From positions 27,854 through 91,853 of the forward strand of contig NW_005178417.1 in assembly GCF_000341285.1 (NCBI RefSeq): DNA of 64,000 bases, given 5' to 3'. The position numbers were made by a program, and so were the translations under genes. The notes under the pieces were generated by a model. It saw only the letters and a list, made by a program, of their open reading frames with translations, was not told the origin of the DNA and did no database searches. This DNA comes from Galdieria sulphuraria. Taxonomy: Eukaryota > Rhodophyta > Bangiophyceae > Galdieriales > Galdieriaceae. Below are positions 1 to 9,981 of the stretch, in pieces. The stretch's first letter is position 1. Each line of letters opens with the position of its first letter.

Positions 1-1565
1 GACTTGGATAGAGCTATTATGACGCTAAAGATAGAAATTGAAGCGTTGAGAAAGGAGTCGGATGTGAATAGCAAGAAACGATTGGAACAAGCAGAGAAGG
101 AAATCGAAGAAAAGGAACGAAAGAGAGATGAACTCATTCGACAGGTAAGGAAAGATGAAGAAGAGCTAGGTCTGTTTTCCTTATATGTTATAGTGGGAAC
201 AAGACAAAAGAGCATTGAATGAAGCCAAAGAAGCCAAAGCAAGGTTGGAGGCACTTCGAAGGGAGTTGGATTTGGCACAAAGAGCTGGTAACTGGGAAAG
301 AGCAAGCGAACTGAAATATTCCGTTATTCCCAATGTGGAAAGTAAAATTCCAAAGGAAGGAGATGGACAGCTGTCTACTTTATTAGCAGAGGTATTTGAT
401 TTGTCATATACAAGTGAATTTCTATATTTCGTGATGGATGATAGGCTGTGACAGAAAAGGATGTTCTTAATGTTATATCCAAGTCTACCGGTATTCCTAT
501 TCAAAATTTGCTAGTTGGAGAAAAGGAAAAGCTGTTGAATATGGAAAATAAACTGAAAAGAAGAGTGGTTGGACAAGATGAAGCAGTACATGCAGTTGCC
601 TCGGCAGTTAGATTGGCTCGTGCCGGTTTCCATTCTCATGAACGACCTATCGGTATGTGGATACTTATGTTTTCAACGCTTTCTGTCGCATATTCATTGT
701 TCAAAAAATAGGTTCGTTTCTGTTTTTGGGACCAACAGGCGTCGGTAAAACAGAACTTTGTAAAGCTTTGGCGGAATTCTTGTTCGATGATCCGAATGCA
801 ATGATTCGTCTGGATATGTCAGAATACTCGGAAAGGCATTCTGTAGCTAGAATGATTGGAGCTCCTCCAGGTTATGTTGGATATGAAGAAGGAGGGCAAT
901 TAACAGAAGCTGTTCGAAGGCGACCTTATCAATTGATATTATTTGATGAGTTTGAAAAGGCTCACCGTGCTATTAGTAACATATTATTACAAGTGTTAGA
1001 CGATGGCCGCTTAACGGATGGACAAGGCCGTCGAGTAGATTTTCGAAATACGATTATTGTATTGACTTCCAACTTGGGTGCTCCTATCTTGGCATCCTTA
1101 CCAGAAGGAGTTGCATCGGTGGACGCCAAAGAAGAAGTTTTACAAGAAGTTCGTGCCTATTTTTCACCAGAGTTCCTTAATCGATTGGACGATATTATTT
1201 TATTCAATCGCCTCGATAGACAAGCGATGAGAGGAGTTGTAGATGTACAGTTGCGTAGATTAGAAAAGTTACTTAAAGAGAATGAGCTTTCATTGAATAT
1301 GGACAAGGACGCCGTGGATTGGTTAGCAGAAAGTGGTTATGATGCAGTATATGGAGCAAGGCCTTTGCGTCGCGTTATTCAACGTCAAATATTGGAACCT
1401 TTAGCCAAGATGATGTTGGAAGGTTCCATTCGAATGGGAGAAACTGTTCATATTCATGTGAATGGAGAACAACGCAATGCACTCGTTGTACAACCTAATC
1501 ACTCGCCATCCTCAACAACCCATAAGTATCCTTCTTCATCTTTGGAACAAGAGAATGAAGTTTAA
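1..1565 (+). CDS. clpB: ClpB/Hsp100 disaggregase, C-terminal part (5' end outside window)
   Basis: AAA+ protein disaggregase that works with Hsp70 to resolubilise aggregated protein. The visible exons are 1-144, 194-391, 445-652 and 712-1565, joined by 49, 53 and 59 nt introns that keep frame. The first two exons encode the coiled-coil middle domain that separates ClpB/Hsp101 from ClpC and ClpA. The third leads into the second nucleotide-binding domain with the motif VVGQDEAV, and the last holds Walker [22 protein letters not shown], a Walker B-like [11 protein letters not shown] (usually DEIEKAH), sensor TSNLG and the C-terminal D2-small domain with YGARPLRR. The first nucleotide-binding domain and any targeting peptide lie upstream of the window, so the compartment cannot be told. 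The stop codon overlaps that of the convergent neighbour. Confidence 0.93.
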
Positions 1566-3256
1566 TTCCAAACGTGTTCCTCTAAATGCGTTTGTAACAT
1601 GTGCCAATGAAAGTATTCAAAATAAATACCCCTCGGCTTTGTTGTATGAGTATTACAGTTGGATGGTTTTAAAGTGGCATGTAAACTACTGTCATGAATA
1701 GTACATAGATACTTGACCAACTGACGACATTGGTAAGCTAAATAATAACAACCCGCATTGCAAATCCACTGTCGACATAACAACGGAACTTGACAAGTAT
1801 TCGTCTGAGCAATGGATACGGGATGCGCACAAAACTCATAATTTTCTTTCCATTCAGCTTCTGATATAGTCCCTTCTCCTACCCATAAAGACAACCNTTT
1901 CTGAACTAGTCTCCTAACAAGTAAGTGATTGGACAAATCTTTATAGGTTGGACGTCGCTGTGGATGCCACCACTCTTCTTGAAAATATAAATCCGTTGGA
2001 GGTACAACTTGCAACGATCTCGGAACACAAGCATAGTGCTTGTTTCCATCTAACCAACCGTAGTCCAATAATACCAAATCGTAAAAATTATCCAAAGGAA
2101 GAGGATTATCCTTATTCTTTTCGAGAATATCGTAAGAAGAGGAATACTCTCGAATCGAATGTCTCATCCATTCGGTTCCGAGATAAAAGCGATGATTTCC
2201 TCGATATCGATAATATTCATTAGCAATATCGATTGCTTGTGAAACGTGATACATATTCATAACAACGGGTGAAGAAGTAGCCTCCATTTTACTACGAGCA
2301 ACAGCAAATGACAACGCTATTCGTGTTATATATCGCATATAGTCACAGGTGTAGGCCAATATTCGTATAAACACTCGAGGATCGGCTCCAACAACTGGCG
2401 GACAATTTGAAGAACGAATAGTGTTACAAAAGCTTAATAATATATGCCAGTCGACGAGAGCTAATAAACGTCGTTCCTTTACACTCAATCGTAGCCAAAA
2501 ATCAGCTGACCAAGGTTCGTAGCATTTCAACGCTGAAGGTGTAGGAAAACCCCTTTTCACAACTGAAGATATCAACCACTGATATTGCCATACAAGTTGT
2601 TCCCAAGTCAAACTTGGCATGGTATCTTTATGACTTTTGGAAGTAACAGGATGAGCCGCTTTTTGGACGATAAACTTATTGGGATGTAACACAAGTTTGA
2701 CCTCATATTGTTCATGACGTAAAGCTTCATAAAGTAATAAGCACTCCAAAGCATTCTTGGACGGTATATATTTAGCCAGCAACCAGGGCTGCTCTAGTGC
2801 CAAGGGACCTAAGCGGACGGCTTGTTGACAGAACAAATCTAACTCTTCTTGCGTCCACTGTAGTGCCAAAGGAGGTTGTTCAGGATCTTCACGCCATTCA
2901 CTTGCAGAATGGGTCATACAAGGTTTCACTGAAAATTCTTCAACTTGAAAAACTCGCTTCGTTACTGACAAGGGTGAGTTGGAGGAAGTGACGACGCCAT
3001 TGGACTGAAGCGTTTCCTTGGAACCTGATGAGTTGAGAGATTGTTGACTTTGTTGCCTATCTTCTAGTTGCTTTTGTTGCAATTCTTGTTCTAAAAGTGC
3101 TTCCAGTTCGTCGTCCTCATGATTGCCAACTAACGCTGTCCAGTATTCATCTAGTCCACGACTTCCTTCTTCATAGAATTCTTGCAATGTTCGTGAGTCC
3201 TCTTGTTCTTTTTGGCGACTTTCTTCTTCCAAAAGCCTTTCAAGATCCTCTTCCAT
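1562..3256 (-). CDS. Hypothetical protein with acidic coiled-coil N-terminus and SANT-like motif
   Basis: Single-exon gene of 564 residues starting at a good ATG. Residues 1-75 are rich in Glu, Gln and Leu and look coiled-coil. Around residues 134-180 the pattern WTQEELDLF ... [12 protein letters not shown] resembles a SANT/Myb helix-turn-helix, in which a tryptophan-led helix is followed by an IP-x-K-x-x-x-x-C segment. The rest (200-564) is tryptophan- and aromatic-rich and unfamiliar to me. A chromatin or transcription role would be a guess from the SANT-like stretch only. One base at 1897 is an n, giving an unknown residue near 453. The gene runs convergently into the ClpB gene and shares the TTAA at 1562-1565 with it. 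Confidence 0.65.
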   Translation of the reverse strand: MEEDLERLLEEESRQKEQEDSRTLQEFYEEGSRGLDEYWTALVGNHEDDELEALLEQELQQKQLEDRQQSQQSLNSSGSKETLQSNGVVTSSNSPLSVTKRVFQVEEFSVKPCMTHSASEWREDPEQPPLALQWTQEELDLFCQQAVRLGPLALEQPWLLAKYIPSKNALECLLLYEALRHEQYEVKLVLHPNKFIVQKAAHPVTSKSHKDTMPSLTWEQLVWQYQWLISSVVKRGFPTPSALKCYEPWSADFWLRLSVKERRLLALVDWHILLSFCNTIRSSNCPPVVGADPRVFIRILAYTCDYMRYITRIALSFAVARSKMEATSSPVVMNMYHVSQAIDIANEYYRYRGNHRFYLGTEWMRHSIREYSSSYDILEKNKDNPLPLDNFYDLVLLDYGWLDGNKHYACVPRSLQVVPPTDLYFQEEWWHPQRRPTYKDLSNHLLVRRLVQKXLSLWVGEGTISEAEWKENYEFCAHPVSIAQTNTCQVPLLCRQWICNAGCYYLAYQCRQLVKYLCTIHDSSLHATLKPSNCNTHTTKPRGIYFEYFHWHMLQTHLEEHVWN

Positions 3257-3378
3257 CTTTTCTCACAGAAGGAAGCTTCCAATCATAAGAATAAGAACAA
3301 CAATGCATATCCATCATTCCAATCTAAAGACTCGTATTTATGAAACGCAACAAAGTTTTGTCATTTTATTATGAATAA

Positions 3379-3956
3379 TCAGTACAATATGTTATTGACT
3401 AGTGTCTTGAGATACATTATCAAGTCCCTGGACCACTGTAAAAGTGAGTATGAAACGTTAACTGGCAACGTAACCTCCGTCTCACCTTGTTTAAAGTCAG
3501 GATAAAGGGACACTGCAGTAATACTGCCGAAGACAAAAGAGTTTCTAAAAGCAGTTCTAGCTCCCCATACTCGCAGACTTTGAGACTCCATCAAAAGATA
3601 CCATAACAACAGAACCTTACCTTTTAAGGAGGGATAGAATATGACAGCGGCCGATAAACCGGTAATGAGAAAAGGGTAACTATGTTTTAGTGCGATACAA
3701 GATTGTTCAAGAAAGCCTCAAACGTTGATAAGATCGAACAAACGATTGGTTCACGTGTTACAAGGACCTACCTTTGGTGTGTTGAGTGATATTTTCGTCA
3801 AAACTTTTCAGTTGCTCCACTGTCAACAAGGAATGTGCCTATAAATAGGGTTCAATTTTGATCATTTTACTTGCACAATGTCCTAACTTTTCCAGTTTCG
3901 TACGCTTGGTTAAGTCGTTCTCTGCCTTGATGAACCAACGAGTAGAGGTTGGACAT
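3379..3956 (-). CDS. Small two-hydrophobic-segment protein, possible MICOS MIC26/MIC27 (apolipoprotein O-like) homologue
   Basis: Four exons reconstruct a 131-residue protein: 3888-3956, 3762-3838, 3621-3679 and 3379-3569. Frame is kept across all joins; the second donor (GTAACA at 3761) is my choice among alternatives. The protein has a polar N-terminal half, a hydrophobic segment (FYPFLITGLSAAVIFYPSL), a basic loop (KVWGARTAFR), a second hydrophobic segment (SFVFGSITAVSLYPDF) and a polar tail. Paired short membrane segments with a basic loop and repeated aromatic-Tyr-Pro signatures recall the apolipoprotein O family of mitochondrial cristae junctions (MIC26/MIC27). That link is inference from pattern and size; human members are about 200 residues. 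The ATG at 3956 is the first in frame after the upstream CAA/CAG repeat. Confidence 0.5.
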
Positions 3957-4008
3957 AATTTGAAAGATTCGATTACAATTGGTAAGCTGAAGAGAATGTA
4001 TTTGTTCT

Positions 4009-4031
4009 AACAACAACAACAGCAGCAGCAG
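4009..4031. repeat. Short CAA/CAG trinucleotide run
   Basis: About four CAA units followed by four CAG units lie just upstream of the MICOS-like gene. This is a simple repeat with no coding assignment; it makes a spurious poly-Leu reading frame on the minus strand. Confidence 0.8.
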
Positions 4032-4667
4032 AACTTGCTGCTTTGGAAATTTAATAAATTTTTTTATATTTTTTGTTTTCTGTATATAGTTTGATGACAA
4101 TATTGAAGATGGACAGTTTACGATGGAGACTGATAGGAAGCATCATAACCTGATTGGAATGCCCCATCTAAGGATACAGTTACAACTAAATACGACTATT
4201 CTTGATGGACTAGAAAGGATAGATGAGCAATAAAAATGTTTAGCAAAATCTTGTTTCCAAGCATACGGAGATAATGTTTTTGTGACTCTATCAAGAGTTC
4301 CCATAAGGGAAATTTCATCTGGTACATGATACTTGTGTTTCCATACAATATTTTTACATTGAAATTTCTGTAATAACGAGTCAAGCTAATTCAAATATCA
4401 AATCCATATTCTCAGTTGACGTCTATCTTAGCCTTTATTGAACCAAAATTGATAGTATAACTGAATACAGCAGCAACAGCTTCATGAACAAAGCAATGAA
4501 GAGGATGACCCTTTTGTAAGAGAGTCATTGGGAGTTATATGAACACCAAATACAAGCCAATGAGAGAGATATCGATAGTTGCAATGGAGAAACTAGCTTC
4601 TTTACAATGTCGGTGTCACTTCAGTATTACCATTATCAAACAAACACATCATTCTGAATAAAAACCT
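4032..4667. other. Intergenic, nothing recognised
   Basis: AT-rich spacer between the MICOS-like gene and the 3' end of the E2F gene. Only short frames occur, without domain similarity or convincing splice structure. It presumably holds the promoter of the former and the 3' UTR of the latter. Confidence 0.5.
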
Positions 4668-6058
4668 TCAAGCCTTTGATTTGACGGGAGTGGTTATGCA
4701 ATGAAATGTATCAAATTCACCACTGGACGAATCCCTTTGTTCATCATCCAGTAGTGATATTAGCAAGTCCTGAGAAAGTTCAACATTATCCAAATATGCT
4801 GCATTGTCCTCCATTGGAATGGAAGCTAAAGGAGTTTCAAGATGTCCATTAAAATACAAGTCAGTGAAAGGACGACTTCTATGCTCTCCTGAAAACATTT
4901 CTTCAGGATACTCTTGAATCGGACGGAAGCCAAGTTCTATTTCGGATATTTGGGTTCTGTGCCAGATGTTACTTTTGTAGTAGACGCTAGTCTCTTGCCA
5001 GAATATGGTATTGGTTGGATCGTCATTTAAGAATACTACTTCGATTTCAACTATGTCGCCTTCGTTTCTTGTAACACTGATATTATTCATATCAATTCCT
5101 GAAAGAACAACTGTAATGTAATCATCCTTATAATCACTCGAACAGCTGCGCAAAATTTCATATAAAGCATCATCTATTTCGCTCAATGAAACAGCATCTT
5201 GATATTTTTTTGTTTACATATGATATTCTGATAATAATATTACGAAACTTACTTGACAAGTATGCTGATTCTTCACCACCAAATTCTCCCTTATGATGTG
5301 AAAAACTTACCATGCTTGAGAAATCCATATTATTATCTGCAATTCGATGATCAATATGACGATACTCAACAAAATTCTTCTTTGGCTTACAGACACATCC
5401 TGAAAAATGTAGTTGCAATTACCCAAAAAGCATAGTATTTTTTGTACTCACCCATGGCATACAAAACACAAGTAATATCGTAAAGTCGCCTCTTCTTTGC
5501 ACCAAGTAAAATAGATGCTTTGTTCAGGTTAACCAAACCCTCCCGTCTTAGCATGTCTAGAAACTGCAAAGTAAGAATATAGAGCGAAGTTTTTGTTTTG
5601 GTGTGTTTCCCCAAATTCCTTCTCTTTCTCGCCATATTCTCACTAGAAGAACACAATGTGGACTCTTCTGCATCGTCATCGAGAAACATCTGATTTTTCC
5701 AGTTTGTTAGAGCCATAGCAGCTGACGCTCTCTGTGGAGGCCTTTGTCGACTACAGTTCCGACTTTCTGCAAGATCATTCTCCGCAAAGAGAGTTTTCTT
5801 GACAAGACTGCCCCTTCTTCTTGTCGTTATCATTGGAATGAGTTCCTGGTTATTGTCAGTCAAAGAAGAACCATTTATCAACAGAAGACTTACTGTATTG
5901 TCATTGACATACTGTCTGTTTCTTTTCAGGAGTGGAGTCGATGTTCCAAACATGCAATCCCTCTCAGGAAAAAGACAAAAACAATGAAATGAAACGAGTC
6001 TTCTATTCGTGTCATCAATGTCCAATGACAAATCGCATTTTTCTACATACGCATTCAT
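4668..6058 (-). CDS. E2F family transcription factor
   Basis: Sequence-specific activator or repressor of S-phase genes, normally binding TTTSGCGC with a DP partner. Exons 5452-6058, 5253-5399 and 4668-5197 give 427 residues in frame (introns 52 and 55 nt). The winged-helix DNA-binding domain is at about 152-225: TKTSLYILTLQFLDMLRREG, then NLNKASILLGAKKRRLYDITCVLYAMG, matching the E2F helix with the RRxYDI DNA-contact motif. A dimerisation-like region follows (SLSEIDDALYEIL ...). The C-terminus is acidic (DLLISLLDDEQ), as in retinoblastoma-binding tails, but a clear pocket-binding motif is not certain. The N-terminal 150 residues are basic and Ser-rich. A perfect TTTGGCGCCAAA palindrome touches the start codon, suggesting self-regulation. 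Confidence 0.9.
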
Positions 6059-6069
6059 TTGGCGCCAAA
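6058..6069. promoter_or_regulatory. Palindromic E2F-type site at the E2F gene start
   Basis: The 12-mer TTTGGCGCCAAA is its own reverse complement and contains the E2F consensus TTTGGCGC in both orientations. It overlaps the first base of the predicted E2F start codon. Occupancy by E2F is inference from the consensus. Confidence 0.6.
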
Positions 6070-6139
6070 ACGATTAGGCAAGAAAGCTTCCATAAATTCG
6101 ATAGAAAGTTAGGGTGAGATGGATCATTTTCGTTGAAAT

Positions 6140-7348
6140 TTATTCAGTAAGAAATTTATCAAGAAATTGTTGTACTTCATCGGGATTTCTTAAACGGTAC
6201 TTTGCACCTGTAGGTCTAGATATTTCTGTAACCACAATACCAATTCCATTTTCTACTTGAAGAACTTGAAAAGCATCTTCATCTGTTATATCGTCACCAA
6301 AATACAAAGGAAAAAAGGGAGAGTCACTACTTTCCGAATACCAACTGGCTTGTGACTTGTGCGTTTCGAGATTGTTTTGTAGGAAAATCTCTTCCATGTT
6401 TTCGAGAGGTGAAGAAGAAAGAGAAAGATCCTGATACTCTGCCAAAAATTGGGTCTCCTTAATCTTCTCATTTAGCGGCACTTTATCATTCCATGATTCC
6501 GAAATTCCCTTACTGAAGATATGCAGTAACCAACGCACCGCTTGTCCTTTATTCCAGTTGAGCAGGAGACGAATTTCGAATACTTTCCGTCCAAAAGTTT
6601 TCTCAAGTTGGTCTCGAAACGGTTCCACGATTCTATCAATTTCACTTTCCAAACGGTCCACTTCCATTTGAACATCTCCTGACTCCGAATCTCTTGAGAC
6701 TATATTCCTGTAGTGAATAGAAAGTGAAAAGGCGTTATCCTCCAATGTCACTCCCTTAAACTTGGGTAAAACTTCCGACATAATTCTCATTCGAACTTCT
6801 CTTAGAGTCGGCAAAAAAGATTCAGCCAACTTAGGATGGTACGATATATCTCCACCAACTTCGTCTGAAGGAACGCCAATGTCAAAACCATGACTACCAG
6901 CATATAACAAGCCACTAACACCTTGTAGGTCAACTAACTCCTTCAATTTCTTGCGAGAACGGCCAGATATTATTGCTACTGCATACTTTTCTGCCAAACG
7001 TCTCAAAGTTTCGTGCATTTCGGTTGTTAATGTAGCCATGTCTGGATTGGACACAATGTTTGCGAGAGTTCCGTCAAAATCAAGAAAAAATATTGGTCTG
7101 TAACCGTTAATCTTATTCTTTATCTCTTGTAATCTTTCTAAAGCGCTTGCCAACCTCAAAGCATCTGAAGCTGCTGGAGAAGACAGTTTTGACAAGGTTC
7201 TAAAACTGGAAGACGACGGTACGTGAATATTTCGAGACTGTTGGGGACTTGGAATATTCTTATTCAGAGTGGCTTTACCTCTAGAAGTTGAAAGTAAGCC
7301 AACTTCTTCTATGTTTCCCTTCCTTGGCGACCTGTTGCCACTACGCAT
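6140..7348 (-). CDS. Trehalose-6-phosphate phosphatase
   Basis: HAD-superfamily phosphatase that hydrolyses trehalose 6-phosphate to trehalose, the second step of trehalose synthesis and a likely part of osmotic and acid stress tolerance. Single exon, 402 residues. The catalytic motif FFLDFDGTL sits at about 88-96 (nucleophile and acid Asp at 90 and 92), motif II is ISGRSRKKL, the substrate-cap signature is AGSHGFDI, and motif III is FGDDITDEDAF at about 350-360. LLNWNKGQAVRWLL is also family-typical. It is a stand-alone TPP of plant or bacterial type, with no synthase domain. The N-terminal 80 residues are Ser/Arg/Lys-rich and may be a targeting or regulatory tail. It ends about 80 bp upstream of the E2F start on the same strand. 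Confidence 0.95.
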   Translation of the reverse strand: MRSGNRSPRKGNIEEVGLLSTSRGKATLNKNIPSPQQSRNIHVPSSSSFRTLSKLSSPAASDALRLASALERLQEIKNKINGYRPIFFLDFDGTLANIVSNPDMATLTTEMHETLRRLAEKYAVAIISGRSRKKLKELVDLQGVSGLLYAGSHGFDIGVPSDEVGGDISYHPKLAESFLPTLREVRMRIMSEVLPKFKGVTLEDNAFSLSIHYRNIVSRDSESGDVQMEVDRLESEIDRIVEPFRDQLEKTFGRKVFEIRLLLNWNKGQAVRWLLHIFSKGISESWNDKVPLNEKIKETQFLAEYQDLSLSSSPLENMEEIFLQNNLETHKSQASWYSESSDSPFFPLYFGDDITDEDAFQVLQVENGIGIVVTEISRPTGAKYRLRNPDEVQQFLDKFLTE

Positions 7349-7892
7349 CTTACAACGACACAGCCAAGGATAGAGTTGGATCCAATAACACCGAATGGGT
7401 GAATTAGAACATCACAAGGATTAGCTCAAATTTCTAGAAACCATGCAAATGGGAGAGGGACGTAATGAGAGAAGGGATGGTAAAGAAAGGCTGGCAATAG
7501 CATGCCTGTATCAATATTAATTTGGGCCGATATTTACCTCAAACTTGAACCCTTACGGCAACCGACGAGAGACACAACTAAGCACTTAATGTTTGGAACG
7601 CATCAAAAAGGTTGCTGTAATCGGGTCTTTTGTTCAAACAATGGTTTCCTATTATTCAATGATACCTGTTTTAGAAAGTTTGAAAGGTTTGTGTCCCGTG
7701 GTTTTCGAATAGAAAGCTGACAAACTTTATACGACTAGATCATTTGAAACAATTCAATATCCAAACTATATTCATTGAGATAAATATGACGATGAATAGA
7801 TGTTGTCATTCAACTGTAGACTAGAAAATGTAGATAAATGGCTACGAATATTGGTTCGATTGTTCTATATTTTCTAGGCTTTCATCAACAGT
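7349..7892. other. Intergenic, nothing recognised
   Basis: Spacer between two minus-strand genes. A 72-codon plus-strand frame at 7502-7720 shows no domain or compositional sign of being real. Confidence 0.5.
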
Positions 7893-9608
7893 CTATATGG
7901 AGCCGTTGATAGTAGTTGCGTTTGATTCTTCGTTGAGACTACCATCATTCTTTTCTATGATATCCTTATCCAATGCTTCCGATGCATTTCCATCCGAATA
8001 TTCATTCTCGTTCATGTACAGAGCATCAACCGATTCTGAAAAGAGGGAAATATCATCCACAAAATTTCTATAATACAATGAGACATGAAGTCTTCCATCG
8101 GAACCTACAGATTCTTGTAAAGGAACCCATAACTCCGTATTCTTTCCTTCAACCAGCGAAGAAATCATTACTTCAAAAGTTCCAATAGTACGATATCGCA
8201 TTCCATAACGATCCATTACTTCAAATAGAATGGAATCGTTTTCTGGATCTCGAACAAGCATTTCAAACTGTTGATTCCAAACAGGATCGCCCTTGCGTCC
8301 AAGTTCAGAAGTGTTTTTGTCACTTTTACTGCGAGTAGTATTGTCTGCAACTGTAATACGACAAAAAGGGTTGGAGAGACCCAAAGTCGTGGTTCCTACG
8401 AGACTAACTGCTCCATACAATAGAATATTTACTACACCGACATAGTCCTTCTTCTTCTTTGATAATTTCTTCAAAATAGATCTTTTAATATTCGAATCCG
8501 GCTGCAACTTGAAAACTATCAGACGATTGGGCAGTACCATACGCTTTGGAATTTCAACGGTTAATAGTCTTCGCAAAAAGACTCTCAAACCAGGAACTTC
8601 CATGATATCAACAATCTTGAATGGCTTGAGCACTAAACTCAACCTAGGTTGTCTGACAAGTGCTAAAGATATGTCTCCTATGAATGGTTTCTCTTGTGTT
8701 AGACGCAAATGAACTCGAAAAGTAGCATCGACATCCAGTCCACTAACTATCACTGGAATATGAAGACAAAATCGTCGAAAAGGTCCGATACGAACCAATA
8801 ACAATAGTTTTGCGTCACCGTCATATCTAAAATCGAACTCATATACAAGTTCAGTATCGGATCTGGTGGGAAGAGCTTCTACACCAAAAATTAGAGGTGA
8901 ACGTCCTCCCAATTCAAAACTTTCTACATCTATGGATTGCAACAGAGGTCTTCTTTCTTCTTCGAGTGCGTCTTGAATAACTTTTTGTAATATCTTCATT
9001 GCCTCGGGTTGCAGAATGTCATTGAACAACTTCCAACATCTTTTCAACGATGCATTGAGCCATTCGACAGTTTCTTTTTCTTGTTGAATTGTGGAAACAC
9101 GTGTAAAGCTATCATTACGGAATCGAGTTGTATTGTTATTCATTTGGATATTAGAATTGACTTTAGAAGACGTCTTGTTCTTGCCTACACGTGGAGTATG
9201 GAAGACAGAAATAAATATCGATAGGATGAAAGATACCCAATCATATAGTAACTGCGCAAACTTCACTACTAGAATTGTCAAACAAAAAGATAAAACAAGA
9301 ATACGAAATCCTTGAGGAAAGAAAGGCTGTTTTTTGGAATAGAGGGGGTCCAAAGGTTGTTCTTTCCATAGTCTGTCGAGTTCCCGTTGTAAAAAGAATA
9401 GCTTTGTTTGGAGATTATCGAATAAAAACTTTAGTTTCCTTTCCATGAAGTGATAGTTACTGGATAAACTCTTCGGAATAGCCAAGGAAAGTATCTGAAG
9501 TTGGTTTCCATTCGAACGCTTCGAAATTGGTTGTGTTTTCCAGTGTTTCTTAGATAAAGAATTGAAGTTCATCATTCTCCAAAGGTAACACATACATGAT
9601 ACCTTCAT
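7893..9608 (-). CDS. Extended synaptotagmin-like protein (membrane hairpin, SMP and C2 domains)
   Basis: Likely ER-plasma membrane tether and lipid-transfer protein. Single exon; the first in-frame ATG (9608) gives 571 residues, the longer frame starting only at GTG. A long hydrophobic stretch (about 98-136: FRILVLSFCLTILVVKF ... FILSIFISVF) would form the membrane hairpin. Residues about 180-370 match the SMP lipid-transfer module (VEWLNASLKRCWKLF ... FELGGRSPLIFGVEAL ... VPGLRVFLRRLL). A C2 domain follows at about 395-515 with GLSNPFCRITVADN and GDPVWNQQFEMLV. Only some of the usual calcium-binding Asp residues are visible. Only one C2 is present, against two to five in animal and plant relatives. 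The tail is acidic. Confidence 0.85.
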   Translation of the reverse strand: MKVSCMCYLWRMMNFNSLSKKHWKTQPISKRSNGNQLQILSLAIPKSLSSNYHFMERKLKFLFDNLQTKLFFLQRELDRLWKEQPLDPLYSKKQPFFPQGFRILVLSFCLTILVVKFAQLLYDWVSFILSIFISVFHTPRVGKNKTSSKVNSNIQMNNNTTRFRNDSFTRVSTIQQEKETVEWLNASLKRCWKLFNDILQPEAMKILQKVIQDALEEERRPLLQSIDVESFELGGRSPLIFGVEALPTRSDTELVYEFDFRYDGDAKLLLLVRIGPFRRFCLHIPVIVSGLDVDATFRVHLRLTQEKPFIGDISLALVRQPRLSLVLKPFKIVDIMEVPGLRVFLRRLLTVEIPKRMVLPNRLIVFKLQPDSNIKRSILKKLSKKKKDYVGVVNILLYGAVSLVGTTTLGLSNPFCRITVADNTTRSKSDKNTSELGRKGDPVWNQQFEMLVRDPENDSILFEVMDRYGMRYRTIGTFEVMISSLVEGKNTELWVPLQESVGSDGRLHVSLYYRNFVDDISLFSESVDALYMNENEYSDGNASEALDKDIIEKNDGSLNEESNATTINGSI

Positions 9609-9981
9609 ATTCTTACAAGAGTCCACGGAAGAAGGAAAACAAACAAGTTGCAGTATTGCTTAAGAAGGAGATGCGCAATGATCTGCATGACACATTCTTT
9701 TCAGACTGATTTGGATAACGGTCACTTTAGAAGATGATGTATTCAAATCTTTTGTTTGTTTGGAACAATACAACCACACTATAGATAGTTGATTACGTTA
9801 CTATCCTTTATATATAAGCTGCTATTAAGATTCAAAGCAGACTCTTCCACACATTCTTTGGAATGTATCTTCTTCAATAGCAATTTTCTATATGATTTCC
9901 TGCATTATTTAACTATACAAAAACATATTGAACAAAGATAAGATTTAGGCAATCTGAGCAGATTGCATTCTATTATTCACG
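9609..9981. promoter_or_regulatory. Divergent intergenic region, E-Syt-like and pebA
   Basis: Spacer of 373 bp between two divergent genes, so it should hold both promoters. A TATA-like TATATATAAG lies near 9810. No other motif stands out. Confidence 0.4.

Noticed and set aside
3867-4100. Frame with a poly-Leu run
   Set aside because: The run comes from the CAA/CAG repeat; the real exon begins at the ATG at 3956 within this frame.
7502-7720. 72-codon plus-strand frame between TPP and the E-Syt-like gene
   Set aside because: No domain, no splice partners, and such lengths are expected by chance.
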